DNA from: Phycisphaeraceae bacterium
GTDB lineage: Bacteria > Planctomycetota > Phycisphaerae > Phycisphaerales > Phycisphaeraceae
Length of the DNA stretch: 13,133 bases
Assembly (NCBI GenBank): GCA_003551485.1
Contig: PUMS01000159.1
Coordinates: forward strand, 1-13,133
Direction: 5' to 3'
How positions within the stretch are numbered: position 1 is the stretch's first letter; each line of letters starts with the position of its first letter. Shown here one piece after another: positions 6,350-12,636 of the stretch. Position numbers and translations under genes: made by a program. The notes under the pieces are model-generated. The model saw nothing but the letters and a program-made list of their open reading frames with translations. It made no database searches and was not told where the DNA came from.

Positions 6350-6371
6350 CCCCCCCGCCCCCCCTCCCCCC
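6350..6371. repeat. C7-G-C7-T-C6 tract upstream of lpxI
   Basis: A 22-nt run of C is broken by one G and one T and lies 7 nt before the candidate -10 box of lpxI, occupying the spacer/-35 position. The opposite strand can form G-quadruplex-type structures. Homopolymer runs of this length are also prone to slippage in replication. Confidence 0.8.
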
Positions 6372-6378
6372 TGCTCGC

Positions 6379-6384
6379 TACACT
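6379..6384 (+). promoter_or_regulatory. -10-like TACACT, leaderless start of lpxI
   Basis: TACACT ends exactly 7 nt before the lpxI ATG at 6392. No Shine-Dalgarno is present, and the -35 position is poly-C. The spacing is the same as at queD and cca. Confidence 0.5.
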
Positions 6385-6391
6385 GTCGGCC

Positions 6392-7237
6392 ATGGAGCCG
6401 CCCATTGGGATGATCGCCGGCCTTGGCCGACTGCCCGAATTGATTGTGGAAGGGGTTCACCGGGCGGGCCGGGCGGTGGGGTGTGTGGGGCTGCGGGGCA
6501 CGCACGATCCGGCACTGGCCCGGCATTGCGAGCAATACGCGGTGGCGGGCATCGCGCAGCTCGGCCGTCAGATACGGCTGTTGCGGCGATGGGGTGTACG
6601 GGAGATGATCATGGCCGGGCGGGTGGAGAAGACGCGCATCTACCAGCCGTGGCTGGTGATCCGCAACCTGCCGGACCTGCGGGCCATTCGCCTGTGGTAC
6701 CGGCGCCTGCGCCACGATCGCCGCACGGATTTTCTGCTTCGTGCCGTGGCCGAGGAGTTCGCCCGCGGCGGGATCACCATGATCGACACCACCCGTTACA
6801 TCCCCGAGCACGTGGCCGATGAGGGCCTGATGACCCGCACAGCGCCCAGTCCGGCCCGCCGCGCGGATATCGACTTCGCCCTGCCGATCGTGGCGAGGCT
6901 GGGTGAGTTGGACATCGGGCAGGCCATCGCCGTGCGCGACTGCGAGACGATCGCGGTCGAGGCGATCGAGGGCACCGACGCGATGATCGAGCGTGCCGGC
7001 GGCCTCTGCCGCGTGGGCGGCTGGGTGCTGGTCAAGGCCGCCAAGCCCCAGCAGGACCTGAGCCTGGATGCACCCGTGGTGGGCGTGGAGACGATCGAGC
7101 GGATGGCAGCCAGCGGCGGGGCGTGCCTGGCGCTGGAGGCCGGCCGCGTGATCATGGTCGACAAACCCGGTGTCATCGCCGCCGCCGAGCGACACCGCAT
7201 CGCCATCCTCGGCGTGCGTCTGCCGCCGCCTGCCTGA
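6392..7237 (+). CDS. lpxI: UDP-2,3-diacylglucosamine diphosphatase LpxI
   Basis: The 281-residue LpxI family protein (DUF1009) hydrolyses UDP-2,3-diacylglucosamine to lipid X and UMP, the lipid A step done by LpxH in E. coli. It acts at the cytoplasmic face of the inner membrane. Seen: N-terminal GMIAGLGRLPELIVEG (6-21); MIMAGRVEKTRIY (72-84), equivalent to the family's GxVxR/K segment; and the C-terminal signature AIEGTDAMIERAG (191-203) with VLVKAAKPQQDLSLDAPVVG (212-231). Asp222 and Asp226 lie in the segment that carries the catalytic acid of characterised LpxI. The frame is open upstream to 6221, but the ATG at 6392 puts the family N-terminus right at the start and has a -10-like box 7 nt before it. 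Its presence implies a lipid A-bearing outer membrane. It is divergent from mntA. Confidence 0.93.
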   Translation: MEPPIGMIAGLGRLPELIVEGVHRAGRAVGCVGLRGTHDPALARHCEQYAVAGIAQLGRQIRLLRRWGVREMIMAGRVEKTRIYQPWLVIRNLPDLRAIRLWYRRLRHDRRTDFLLRAVAEEFARGGITMIDTTRYIPEHVADEGLMTRTAPSPARRADIDFALPIVARLGELDIGQAIAVRDCETIAVEAIEGTDAMIERAGGLCRVGGWVLVKAAKPQQDLSLDAPVVGVETIERMAASGGACLALEAGRVIMVDKPGVIAAAERHRIAILGVRLPPPA

Positions 7238-7431
7238 TAAGCGGGGCCGGGGCCGGGAGTGCGGTTTGCCGGTGGCGAGCAGCATAGGTGATGGACTGCC
7301 CCGCGGCGGGCCATGGCCCCGCGGTGGAGCCCGCAGGTGCCATGGTGACGCGTCCACAGAACGATAAACGGCTCGCGGCTGCGCGGGCGGGTACCTCCCC
7401 CGTCCCTTGGCCCAGGGGACGATTACCAGAG

Positions 7432-7650
7432 CGGATAAAATAAGCCAACCGCGGAGGGCCGGCGGGGACTCACAAACTGCTGTGACCGGCCCTTCGCGGT
7501 TGCTTCACTGTTTCACCGACGGGCGGAACGGTGCATCCGCTCATGTTCTGTAACAGGCCTCATTGGCGGGGCCCGTTGCCGAGCCGTCGGCTGTGCCGTT
7601 TCCGGCTGAGCACCCACGTATCGCGTGTCTTGGCGTTCAGCACCGTGCTC
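7432..7650 (-). ncRNA. candidate intergenic small RNA
   Basis: A promoter-to-terminator unit of about 215 nt on the minus strand with no good reading frame. Expected transcription starts near 7650, from TTGAAA-16-TATAGT, and ends in the U-run after the 17-bp hairpin at 7446-7502. Internal structure is visible: AGCAC/GTGCT near the 5' end, GCCG-GAAA-CGGC (a GNRA-type tetraloop hairpin), AGCC/GGCT, and GCGGA/TCCGC. GGTTG at the 5' end is complementary to CAACC at the base of the terminator, so alternative folding is possible. The longest ATG frames inside encode only 16 and 24 residues and lack Shine-Dalgarno sites. It does not match 6S, SRP, tmRNA or RNase P RNA features that I know. The function is unknown. 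Confidence 0.4.
7436..7502 (-). terminator. long hairpin terminator of the candidate small RNA
   Basis: The 17-nt arms 7486-7502 and 7446-7462 pair with a single A.C mismatch on the minus strand (a G.U on the plus strand). An apical TCACA/TGTGA stem (7470-7474 / 7481-7485) stacks on the main stem. On the minus strand the stem is followed by GCTTATTTTAT, a good U-run. On the plus strand the same A/T run reads TAAAAT in front of the hairpin and could be mistaken for a -10 box. Confidence 0.65.
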
Positions 7651-7656
7651 AACCTT

Positions 7657-7684
7657 ACTATAACATTCACCGGAGACGTTTCAA
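7657..7684 (-). promoter_or_regulatory. promoter TTGAAA-16-TATAGT
   Basis: On the minus strand, TTGAAA (7684-7679, 5/6 to TTGACA) and TATAGT (7662-7657, 5/6 to TATAAT) are separated by 16 nt. An A-rich stretch (AAAAGTGAAAAA, about 7706-7717) lies upstream. This is the best sigma-70-type promoter in the window, and no protein gene lies directly downstream of it. Confidence 0.5.
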
Positions 7685-7852
7685 GTGTTTCGTGCCCCCG
7701 GAAGCGCCGATTTTTCACTTTTCTGCCGGAGCCCACCGGCCCCCTTGCGGCTCTGAAAATCCGGTATTCGCCGACCCTCGCTCCCGCTCCGAAGCGCGCG
7801 GGGGCAGCATGGCCGAACACCGCGGGGACGGCGCCCCACCTGCCCCAGAAAA

Positions 7853-7918
7853 GGTTCCAGGACCCTTTGTTGCGACCCCTCCCTCACCCCCGCTCCCTCT
7901 TGCGGCGCGAGAGGGGAG
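7853..7918 (-). repeat. composite dispersed repeat, copy B (inverted)
   Basis: Read on the minus strand it runs CTCCCCTCTC, an imperfect hairpin, GGGGGTGAGGGAGGGGTCGC, then AAAGGGTCCTGGAACC. These are the same three blocks in the same order and spacing as copy A at 2882-2948. Homology of the two copies is clear by eye over the full 66 nt. Confidence 0.75.
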
Positions 7919-8040
7919 GAAAGCCGGCCCGACTTGCGTCCGCGCGGGCGCAGCGCAGGCTCATGAGACGCTGCACTGAGCATCGCCGCAGAGCGCGCCA
8001 CCAACCACGGTGGTGAACCCCGCGGATCGCCCGGACCGGC

Positions 8041-9234
8041 TCAGCCTTCTTCTTCATCGAGCACACGCGAAAGGCGCTCGGCGTTCTCGCGCAGCCATTG
8101 AACCTTCCGACGAACCATCTCGAGGATGCCCAGCCCTTCCATCCGGCCGAAGCTTCCGGTGGTGGCAATGGGGATGGCCGCCTCGGCGATCAGTGCCTCG
8201 ATCATCAGCCAGGGCACGGTCTGCAACTCGGCCCGGGAGATCATGCAGCCGGGCACCTGATCGTAACTGCGCAGAAAGGCGGCGAAGCGCTGCTCATCGA
8301 TATGAACCGGCCAGGCGGCCGGGTCATCGCCCCCGCCCAGGATTGAAAACTGAAGTGCCCCGTTGGCGATGTCGGTCACCCGCTGCTGAAGGCGGGCGGC
8401 GTCGTAGTCGATCACCGCCACCACCCGCGGGCCGCGAAAAAGCATGTTGCCCGGATGCCAGTCTGAGTGCACGATCTGCATCGGCCAGTCGGCCATGCCC
8501 AGTTCGTTGACCCGGTGGGCCGCCTCCGTGTAGGCGCGGCCGAGTTGATCGACCAGTTCGGCGGTTCTGTCGGCATGGCGCTGGTACCCGGCATCCAGCC
8601 GCGCCAGCGTCTGCGGGATGGTCTCGATCGAAGCCGACACGCTGCGGGCGGCGTGATAGCATCCGCGGGGCGGCTCCCAGTCCGGCTCGTAATCGCGAAG
8701 CAGCTTGTGAAACAGGCCCAGCACCTTGCCGCTGTCGGCGGTGGCCTCGACGGAGTTGTCGTAGCTGGTGCCCTTGATGAACTCGAAAAGCTCGTAGATG
8801 CGCCCCTTGTACTGGAGCATCGAGTTGTTGTCGCCACGCGTGCCGATGAGGTGGGGGATGGGAAACTGCCTCTCGGCCAGGTAGAGCTGCAGATGGTGGC
8901 AGAAGGCGACCTTGAAAGGGTCATCCTTGCCGCGGGCACGGCGTTTGAGAAGGAAGGTGCCCTCGGCGGAGCGGATCAGCACCTTCGGCGCTTTGCGCGA
9001 GCCGCGTGGAAACTCCTGGATGGCCTCGACCACACCGATGTCGTAGTGCGACAGCACCACGGCCAGTTCGAACACGTCGAATCGTTCCCGCCCCGCGCCC
9101 ACACCGCGGGCCGAACTGACCGAACCGGTGCCCGATGCCGTACCCGGACTGCCCGCCTGCGTGCCGCTGCCTGCCAGCCCACTGGACTGGCCGGCAGCAC
9201 CCGTAGCGAGCGACTGTCGCAATGGCTGGCTCAT
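8041..9234 (-). CDS. aminoglycoside-phosphotransferase-fold kinase, substrate unknown
   Basis: The 397-residue protein has the APH/choline kinase-like phosphotransferase fold (homoserine kinase II and CotS relatives). Seen: a nucleotide-binding lysine in TFLLKRRA (Lys97), the hinge-like YELFEFIKG (147-155), the catalytic loop IVHSDWHPGNMLF with Asp258 and Asn263, and the metal site VVAVIDYDAA with Asp276. All catalytic residues are present, so it should be active on a small molecule. Which one cannot be told, and there is no resistance-gene context. Residues 1-48 are low-complexity Ser/Gly/Ala/Thr and lie outside the fold. A start near Glu50 would remove them, but the TATAAT box 8 nt before the ATG at 9234 favours the long form. 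It is divergent from the phosphoesterase gene; no clear terminator follows. Confidence 0.82.
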   Translation of the reverse strand: MSQPLRQSLATGAAGQSSGLAGSGTQAGSPGTASGTGSVSSARGVGAGRERFDVFELAVVLSHYDIGVVEAIQEFPRGSRKAPKVLIRSAEGTFLLKRRARGKDDPFKVAFCHHLQLYLAERQFPIPHLIGTRGDNNSMLQYKGRIYELFEFIKGTSYDNSVEATADSGKVLGLFHKLLRDYEPDWEPPRGCYHAARSVSASIETIPQTLARLDAGYQRHADRTAELVDQLGRAYTEAAHRVNELGMADWPMQIVHSDWHPGNMLFRGPRVVAVIDYDAARLQQRVTDIANGALQFSILGGGDDPAAWPVHIDEQRFAAFLRSYDQVPGCMISRAELQTVPWLMIEALIAEAAIPIATTGSFGRMEGLGILEMVRRKVQWLRENAERLSRVLDEEEG

Positions 9235-9242
9235 GGCTTCGG

Positions 9243-9248
9243 ATTATA
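9243..9248 (-). promoter_or_regulatory. -10 TATAAT, leaderless start of the kinase gene
   Basis: A perfect TATAAT on the minus strand ends 8 nt before the ATG at 9234. There is no Shine-Dalgarno in CCGAAGCC and no -35 match at 17 nt. This is the strongest single case of the leaderless pattern. Confidence 0.6.
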
Positions 9249-9390
9249 CTCGGCACACTGCGGGCCGGCTCTTGATCTTACCCACCCCACGGTGCGGGCA
9301 GGGCAGGCGGGTCCAGGGCCGGTGGCCGATACGCACTGAACGGCGCAGCCGACACCATCACCGGCGGCGGGCGCATGCCGCCCCCATTGC

Positions 9391-9395
9391 GGAGG
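9391..9395 (+). promoter_or_regulatory. Shine-Dalgarno that fixes a TTG start
   Basis: GGAGG ends 6 nt before the TTG at 9402. The upstream in-frame ATG at 9375 has no Shine-Dalgarno, and it would place Pro-Pro-Pro-Leu-Arg-Arg-Pro-Pro before the first strand of the fold. Confidence 0.65.
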
Positions 9396-9401
9396 CCTCC
9401 A

Positions 9402-10220
9402 TTGAAGCTGTTGATCCTCGGCGACCTGCACCTGATCGCACCCGATGACCCCGACCCGCCGCGGCGGCGCCGGCGCCACCACTTCGCGGCGGCCTGGCCC
9501 TCGTTCAAGGCCATGGCCCATCGCGTGCGCCGGGAGAAGCCCGATCTGGTCATCGCCCTGGGCGACCTGGTGGACTACTACAGCCCGGCCAACCGCGACT
9601 TTGCACTCGAACTGCTCGCCGAACTGGACGCCCCGTGGGTGACCACGCCGGGCAACCACGACCTGTCTTACCCCGCCGCCAAGGCCGCCGCCACCGGCCA
9701 CTGCCCGAACGGCGGACAGGCCGCCGAGCCCGACCCCAACATCGCCGCGCGGCGGGGCTGGGCGGAGGCGGGCATCGACCTGGGCAACCGCCGCATCGAC
9801 GCGGGCGACCTGCAACTGCTGCTGATGGACACCGCCGCCAGCGCCGTGACCGCGGACACCCTCGACTGGCTGGCCGCGGCCACCGATCCGCACGCACCGC
9901 AACTGCTGTTCACCCACGTGCCCGTCAACCACCCCGAGGTGGTCAGCCACATCCTCTCGGTCGACCCCGGCCGCGACCTGAACAAGTACGTGCAGCACCC
10001 GCCGATCTTCGATTCGCACCTGCGCGGCCGAATCGAGGCGGTCTTCACCGGCCACCTTCACTTTCCCGGCCTCGTCCACGTCGACGGCACGGCCATGCAC
10101 ATGCTGCCGTTGAGCATCACCGCCGTGGACCGCCCCTACCGCGGCCAGGGCGCAGCGACCGTGTTGCAGACCCGGGGCAGGCGATGGACCCTGCACTGCA
10201 TCCGCCCCGAAGAGCCCTGA
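9402..10220 (+). CDS. calcineurin-like metallophosphoesterase
   Basis: The 272-residue protein, counted from TTG, is a metal-dependent phosphoesterase whose substrate is not evident (nucleotide, phosphoprotein or nucleic acid are all known in the family). All five family motifs are present in order: ILGDLHL (Asp8, His10), IALGDLVD (Asp55), PGNHD (Asn85, His86), LLFTHVP (His172) and FTGHLH (His218, His220). These supply the usual two-metal site. An insert rich in Ala/Gly/Pro lies between GNHD and the next strand. No signal peptide is seen, so it is probably cytoplasmic. The TTG start gives the classic MKLLILGDLH opening and has GGAGG 6 nt upstream; the ATG at 9375 would add nine residues. It is divergent from the kinase gene and ends 252 nt before the lipoprotein gene. 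Confidence 0.88.
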   Translation: MKLLILGDLHLIAPDDPDPPRRRRRHHFAAAWPSFKAMAHRVRREKPDLVIALGDLVDYYSPANRDFALELLAELDAPWVTTPGNHDLSYPAAKAAATGHCPNGGQAAEPDPNIAARRGWAEAGIDLGNRRIDAGDLQLLLMDTAASAVTADTLDWLAAATDPHAPQLLFTHVPVNHPEVVSHILSVDPGRDLNKYVQHPPIFDSHLRGRIEAVFTGHLHFPGLVHVDGTAMHMLPLSITAVDRPYRGQGAATVLQTRGRRWTLHCIRPEEP

Positions 10221-10315
10221 GCCGGCCGCCCGCGGCACATCATCACTCCCCGCATCCCGACATCCACGCCGATCGGCCGCAGGCATACCCTGGGACGATG
10301 CGCCCGGCCGCTCTC

Positions 10316-10344
10316 TTGGCGCCTGGGGCGCTGGGGTCTATGCT
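10316..10344 (+). promoter_or_regulatory. candidate promoter TTGGCG-17-TATGCT for the lipoprotein gene
   Basis: TTGGCG (10316-10321) and TATGCT (10339-10344) are exactly 17 nt apart, predicting a start near 10351 and a leader of about 120 nt. Each hexamer is an imperfect match. Confidence 0.4.
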
Positions 10345-10351
10345 GAGGGTT

Positions 10352-10452
10352 GGCAGGGCCGTGTGCCCCTGCCGGACGCCGGGTGGTGGCGTTCACCGCG
10401 CGGCCGAGTACGCTGGTTTGCGAACCCTTCCTGTGCCGCCGCAGCGGCGGCA
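10352..10452 (+). promoter_or_regulatory. two hairpins in the lipoprotein mRNA leader
   Basis: GGCAGGG (10352-10358) pairs with CCCTGCC (10367-10373) directly at the predicted transcript start. TGCCGCCG (10434-10441) pairs with CGGCGGCA (10445-10452) just before the Shine-Dalgarno AAGGAGA (10459-10465). The stems are perfect; the function is unknown. The rest of the 252-nt gap after the phosphoesterase shows nothing else. Confidence 0.35.
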
Positions 10453-10472
10453 GAAGCTAAGGAGACTCGACG

Positions 10473-11174
10473 ATGAACACGTGGCGACAGATGAGCGTGG
10501 CGATGGGACTGATGTGGTGTCTGGCACTGGCCGGCTGCCCGGGCGCCGAGGAGCCCCGCTACGAGGTGATGGATGAGCCGATCAACGTGGTCAAGAACAT
10601 GCAGCGCGCCATCGAGCACGATGACCGCGATGCCTTCCTGGAATGCTTCGAGCCTGTCGAGGGTGATGCCCGGCAGATGATCGAGGCCATGTTCGACCTG
10701 ACCAGCGCCCAGATCAAGTTCGACAAGGCCCTGCGCGAGCGCTTCGGCGATGAGGCCGTCGATGCGATGGAAGACGACATGCAAGTGTCGGGGCTGATGG
10801 CGCTGCGCGACCCGGAGGTGATCGACCAGCTCGAAGTCTCGATCGATGAAGATCGCGCCACCATCACCGGGCCGGCGATGGATCCGGACGGCACGAACCT
10901 GGTGCGGATCAACGATGAGTGGCGTCTGGCCTTGCCCGAGGAACTGGCCGAAGAGCCCGAGGAGGAACTCGAGGCGGGCATCGAGATGATGCGGGCCATG
11001 ACGCGCGCCATCAATGAGACTCGCCCGGAGATCGACCGCGAAGATGCCACCATCGACAGCATCATGGAATCGCTCAACCAGCGCATGATGCAGGCGATGC
11101 TCGGCGCCAAGCCCGAGGACATGGATATGGAGATGGACATGGACCAGCCGGACTTCCAGATGGACTTCGATTGA
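10473..11174 (+). CDS. putative lipoprotein with Met/Asp-rich tail
   Basis: The 233-residue protein has a lipoprotein signal peptide: a short basic start, hydrophobic MGLMWCLALAG, and lipobox LAGC with Cys22. It would be lipid-anchored in the periplasm or on the cell surface. The mature part is strongly acidic and rich in methionine (about 24 in all). Residues about 35-155 (from EPINVVKNMQRAIEHDDRDA to the NDEWRLALP strand) look like a small cone-shaped NTF2/SnoaL-type domain; that is inference from pattern only. A Glu-rich helix (155-170) and more helix follow, and the C-terminus alternates Met with Asp or Glu (DMDMEMDMD, then QMDFD). No enzyme motif is visible. The start has AAGGAGA 7 nt upstream. 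It is monocistronic, with a candidate promoter at 10316 and a strong terminator after it. I do not recognise the family. Confidence 0.85.
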   Translation: MNTWRQMSVAMGLMWCLALAGCPGAEEPRYEVMDEPINVVKNMQRAIEHDDRDAFLECFEPVEGDARQMIEAMFDLTSAQIKFDKALRERFGDEAVDAMEDDMQVSGLMALRDPEVIDQLEVSIDEDRATITGPAMDPDGTNLVRINDEWRLALPEELAEEPEEELEAGIEMMRAMTRAINETRPEIDREDATIDSIMESLNQRMMQAMLGAKPEDMDMEMDMDQPDFQMDFD

Positions 11175-11212
11175 TTCACCCTCGCCCCATGACCCCATCG
11201 ACCCCCAACGAC

Positions 11213-11249
11213 AACCGGGCGCCCCCCCGCGGGGCGCCCGGTTTCTTTT
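11213..11249 (+). terminator. rho-independent terminator after the lipoprotein gene
   Basis: The 13-bp perfect stem, 11213-11225 (AACCGGGCGCCCC) with 11231-11243, has a 5-nt loop and is followed by TTTCTTTT. It lies 38 nt after the stop codon. Confidence 0.92.
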
Positions 11250-11440
11250 CGCTCCGCTGCAAAAACCCGGCTTTCCTGCCGCCTGCGCAGCCGCCGGCCG
11301 AACGCAGCCGGACAAGGGGCACCGGCGCATCCGCACCGCTGTGATGGCAGCGCAGCAGCATGGCCCACCCCGCCCTTGCCCGCTCAGACCGGCGCGATGC
11401 ACCTCTGCAACGGCCACCCGAGCAGGTACAGCTCCCCAAT

Positions 11441-11478
11441 CCTCCACTCTTCGCGGCTTGGCGCCTTCGCGTGAGGCC
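11441..11478 (-). repeat. short dispersed repeat, CGCGAAGGCGCCAAG type
   Basis: Read on the minus strand, the segment gives CTCACGCGAAGGCGCCAAGC followed by CGCGAAGAGTGGAGG, with a roughly 8-nt rhythm of CGCnAAG units. It resembles a dispersed intergenic repeat that I recall from planctomycetes and verrucomicrobia. There is only one copy in this window, so the repeat status rests on memory. The rest of 11250-11526 shows nothing recognisable. Confidence 0.4.
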
Positions 11479-11526
11479 TCTGAATCGCATCGCATACACC
11501 GCACCGGGCACTGACACCTTCGCGGC

Positions 11527-12552
11527 TCAGACCCGGTCGCGGGGATGGGCGGGGCGGTGGACCTTGAAGGCCCGGTTGCCGCGGTACTGGCCGAGGGTGC
11601 CGATGTACTTGCAGCGGCCCTCGATGCGGAGCGTCAGCGGCGCGGTGTGGGGCTTGTCGGTGAGGATCACGTCACCCACCTGGAGGTGGCGAAGCTCATC
11701 GAGCGTGATGTGGGTTTCAGCCAGCACCGCCGAGACCGTCAACCGCGCTGCATCGAGCTGCCCGGCGACGCGCTGGCGCAGGGCATCGCTGCGGCGATTG
11801 AGCTTGTACTGCTCCCAGGTCTGGTTCGACAGCTTCTCGATGACCGGCTCGATGACGTTGTAGGGCACGCAAAGGCTCATCGTGCCCGCCCGTCCGCTCA
11901 TCTTCAGCTCGAAGGAGACAACGACGACCACCTCGTTGGGCGGCACGATCTGCACGAGCTGGGGATTGCTCTCGGTGTCGCGCAAAGTGAACTGCACCGG
12001 GGCGATGTGGGCCCAGGACTCGCCCAGCGAGCCCACCGCCCGGTCGAGAATCTTGTTCACCAGCCGCTGTTCGATCATCGTCAGCGGCCGCTGGGGGATG
12101 AACAGGTCGGCGTTGGAGCCGCCCAGCAGCCGGTCGATGATGGGGTAGATGATCAGCGGGCTGATCTCGAGGCAGATGCTGCCCTCCAGCGGCTCGCAGG
12201 ACAGCAGGTTGAAGCTGGTGGGGTTGGGCAGGCTGTGGGTGAACTCGCTGAAGGTCATCTGCTCGATGCTGGCGACCTTGACCTCCATGATGGTGCGCAG
12301 GAAGCCGGAGAGGGCCGCGCCGTAGTTGCGGGCGAAGCCCTCGTGCAGCGACTCCAGCGCCCGCATCTGGTCCTTGCTGACGCGTTCGGGGCGTTTGAAG
12401 TCGTAGGGGCGGACCTCCACGTCATCGCGCTGGCCGGGCTGCTGGGAGAAGATCCGCGCCTCGGCCGGCGACTCATCGCCCTGCGGTCCGCCGCGTTCCA
12501 CCGCCGCGAGCAGGGCATCCACTTCCGACTGATCGAGCACATCGTTGGCCAT
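11527..12552 (-). CDS. fliM: flagellar motor switch protein FliM
   Basis: The 341-residue C-ring component couples phospho-CheY binding to the direction of flagellar rotation, at the cytoplasmic face of the basal body. The N-terminal peptide LDQSEVDALLAAV (6-18) is the CheY-P-binding LSQxEIDALL motif. The middle domain (about 45-240) contains LLGGSNADLFIPQRPLTMIEQRL (the GGxG region at 144-147), which contacts FliG. The C-terminal SpoA domain (about 255-335) carries LRHLQVGDVILTDKP and GRCKYIGTLGQYRG and pairs with FliN. The length is normal for the family. There are no flagellar neighbours, so motility genes are dispersed. The ATG at 12552 fits the family start. Only a weak AGGCG precedes it and there is no TAnnnT box in the leaderless position, so its initiation signal is unclear. 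It is divergent from the RidA gene. Confidence 0.96.
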   Translation of the reverse strand: MANDVLDQSEVDALLAAVERGGPQGDESPAEARIFSQQPGQRDDVEVRPYDFKRPERVSKDQMRALESLHEGFARNYGAALSGFLRTIMEVKVASIEQMTFSEFTHSLPNPTSFNLLSCEPLEGSICLEISPLIIYPIIDRLLGGSNADLFIPQRPLTMIEQRLVNKILDRAVGSLGESWAHIAPVQFTLRDTESNPQLVQIVPPNEVVVVVSFELKMSGRAGTMSLCVPYNVIEPVIEKLSNQTWEQYKLNRRSDALRQRVAGQLDAARLTVSAVLAETHITLDELRHLQVGDVILTDKPHTAPLTLRIEGRCKYIGTLGQYRGNRAFKVHRPAHPRDRV

Positions 12553-12559
12553 GTCACGC

Positions 12560-12588
12560 CTGCAAGCGGGTGCAAACCACCCTATCCT
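12560..12588 (+). promoter_or_regulatory. possible promoter of the RidA-family gene
   Basis: TATCCT (12583-12588) has CTGCAA 17 nt upstream (12560-12565), predicting a leader of about 77 nt that includes the G-tract. A direct repeat of TGCAA with 10-nt period (12561-12565, 12571-12575) overlaps the spacer and could be a binding site. The matches are modest. Confidence 0.3.
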
Positions 12589-12636
12589 GTGTCTATCGGT
12601 CCAATGGCCCGTGGCGGATCAATCCGGCCCCGCCGC

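Larger units (their letters stand above)
7238..8040. other. gap after lpxI without a protein gene
   Basis: About 800 nt with no protein I would call. Open frames here give Arg/Pro/Ala-rich products with no recognisable domain, and one of them (7563-7979) reads through a dispersed repeat. The contents supported by sequence are a GC-rich imperfect hairpin at 7301-7324 without a T-run, a candidate minus-strand small-RNA unit (promoter 7657-7684, RNA 7432-7650), an unusually A/T-rich patch at about 7655-7725, and a composite repeat at 7853-7918. Nothing was recognised in 7919-8040 apart from a short CACCAAC/GGTGGTG hairpin. Confidence 0.65.

Noticed and set aside
7434..7441. Plus-strand -10 box (TAAAAT) in front of the 17-bp hairpin
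   Set aside because: No -35 element; the A/T run is better explained as the U-tract of a minus-strand terminator whose promoter is visible.
7911..7930. GAGGAAAG-like string recalling the RNase P RNA signature
   Set aside because: It lies at the edge of a dispersed repeat, and no other RNase P conserved region or pairing is present.
7563..7979. 138-residue plus-strand open frame after lpxI
   Set aside because: It crosses the candidate small-RNA promoter and a dispersed repeat, has mixed composition and no domain or Shine-Dalgarno.
9231..10286. Long minus-strand frame opposite the phosphoesterase
   Set aside because: Shadow frame with no recognisable fold; the plus strand carries all five metallophosphoesterase motifs in order.
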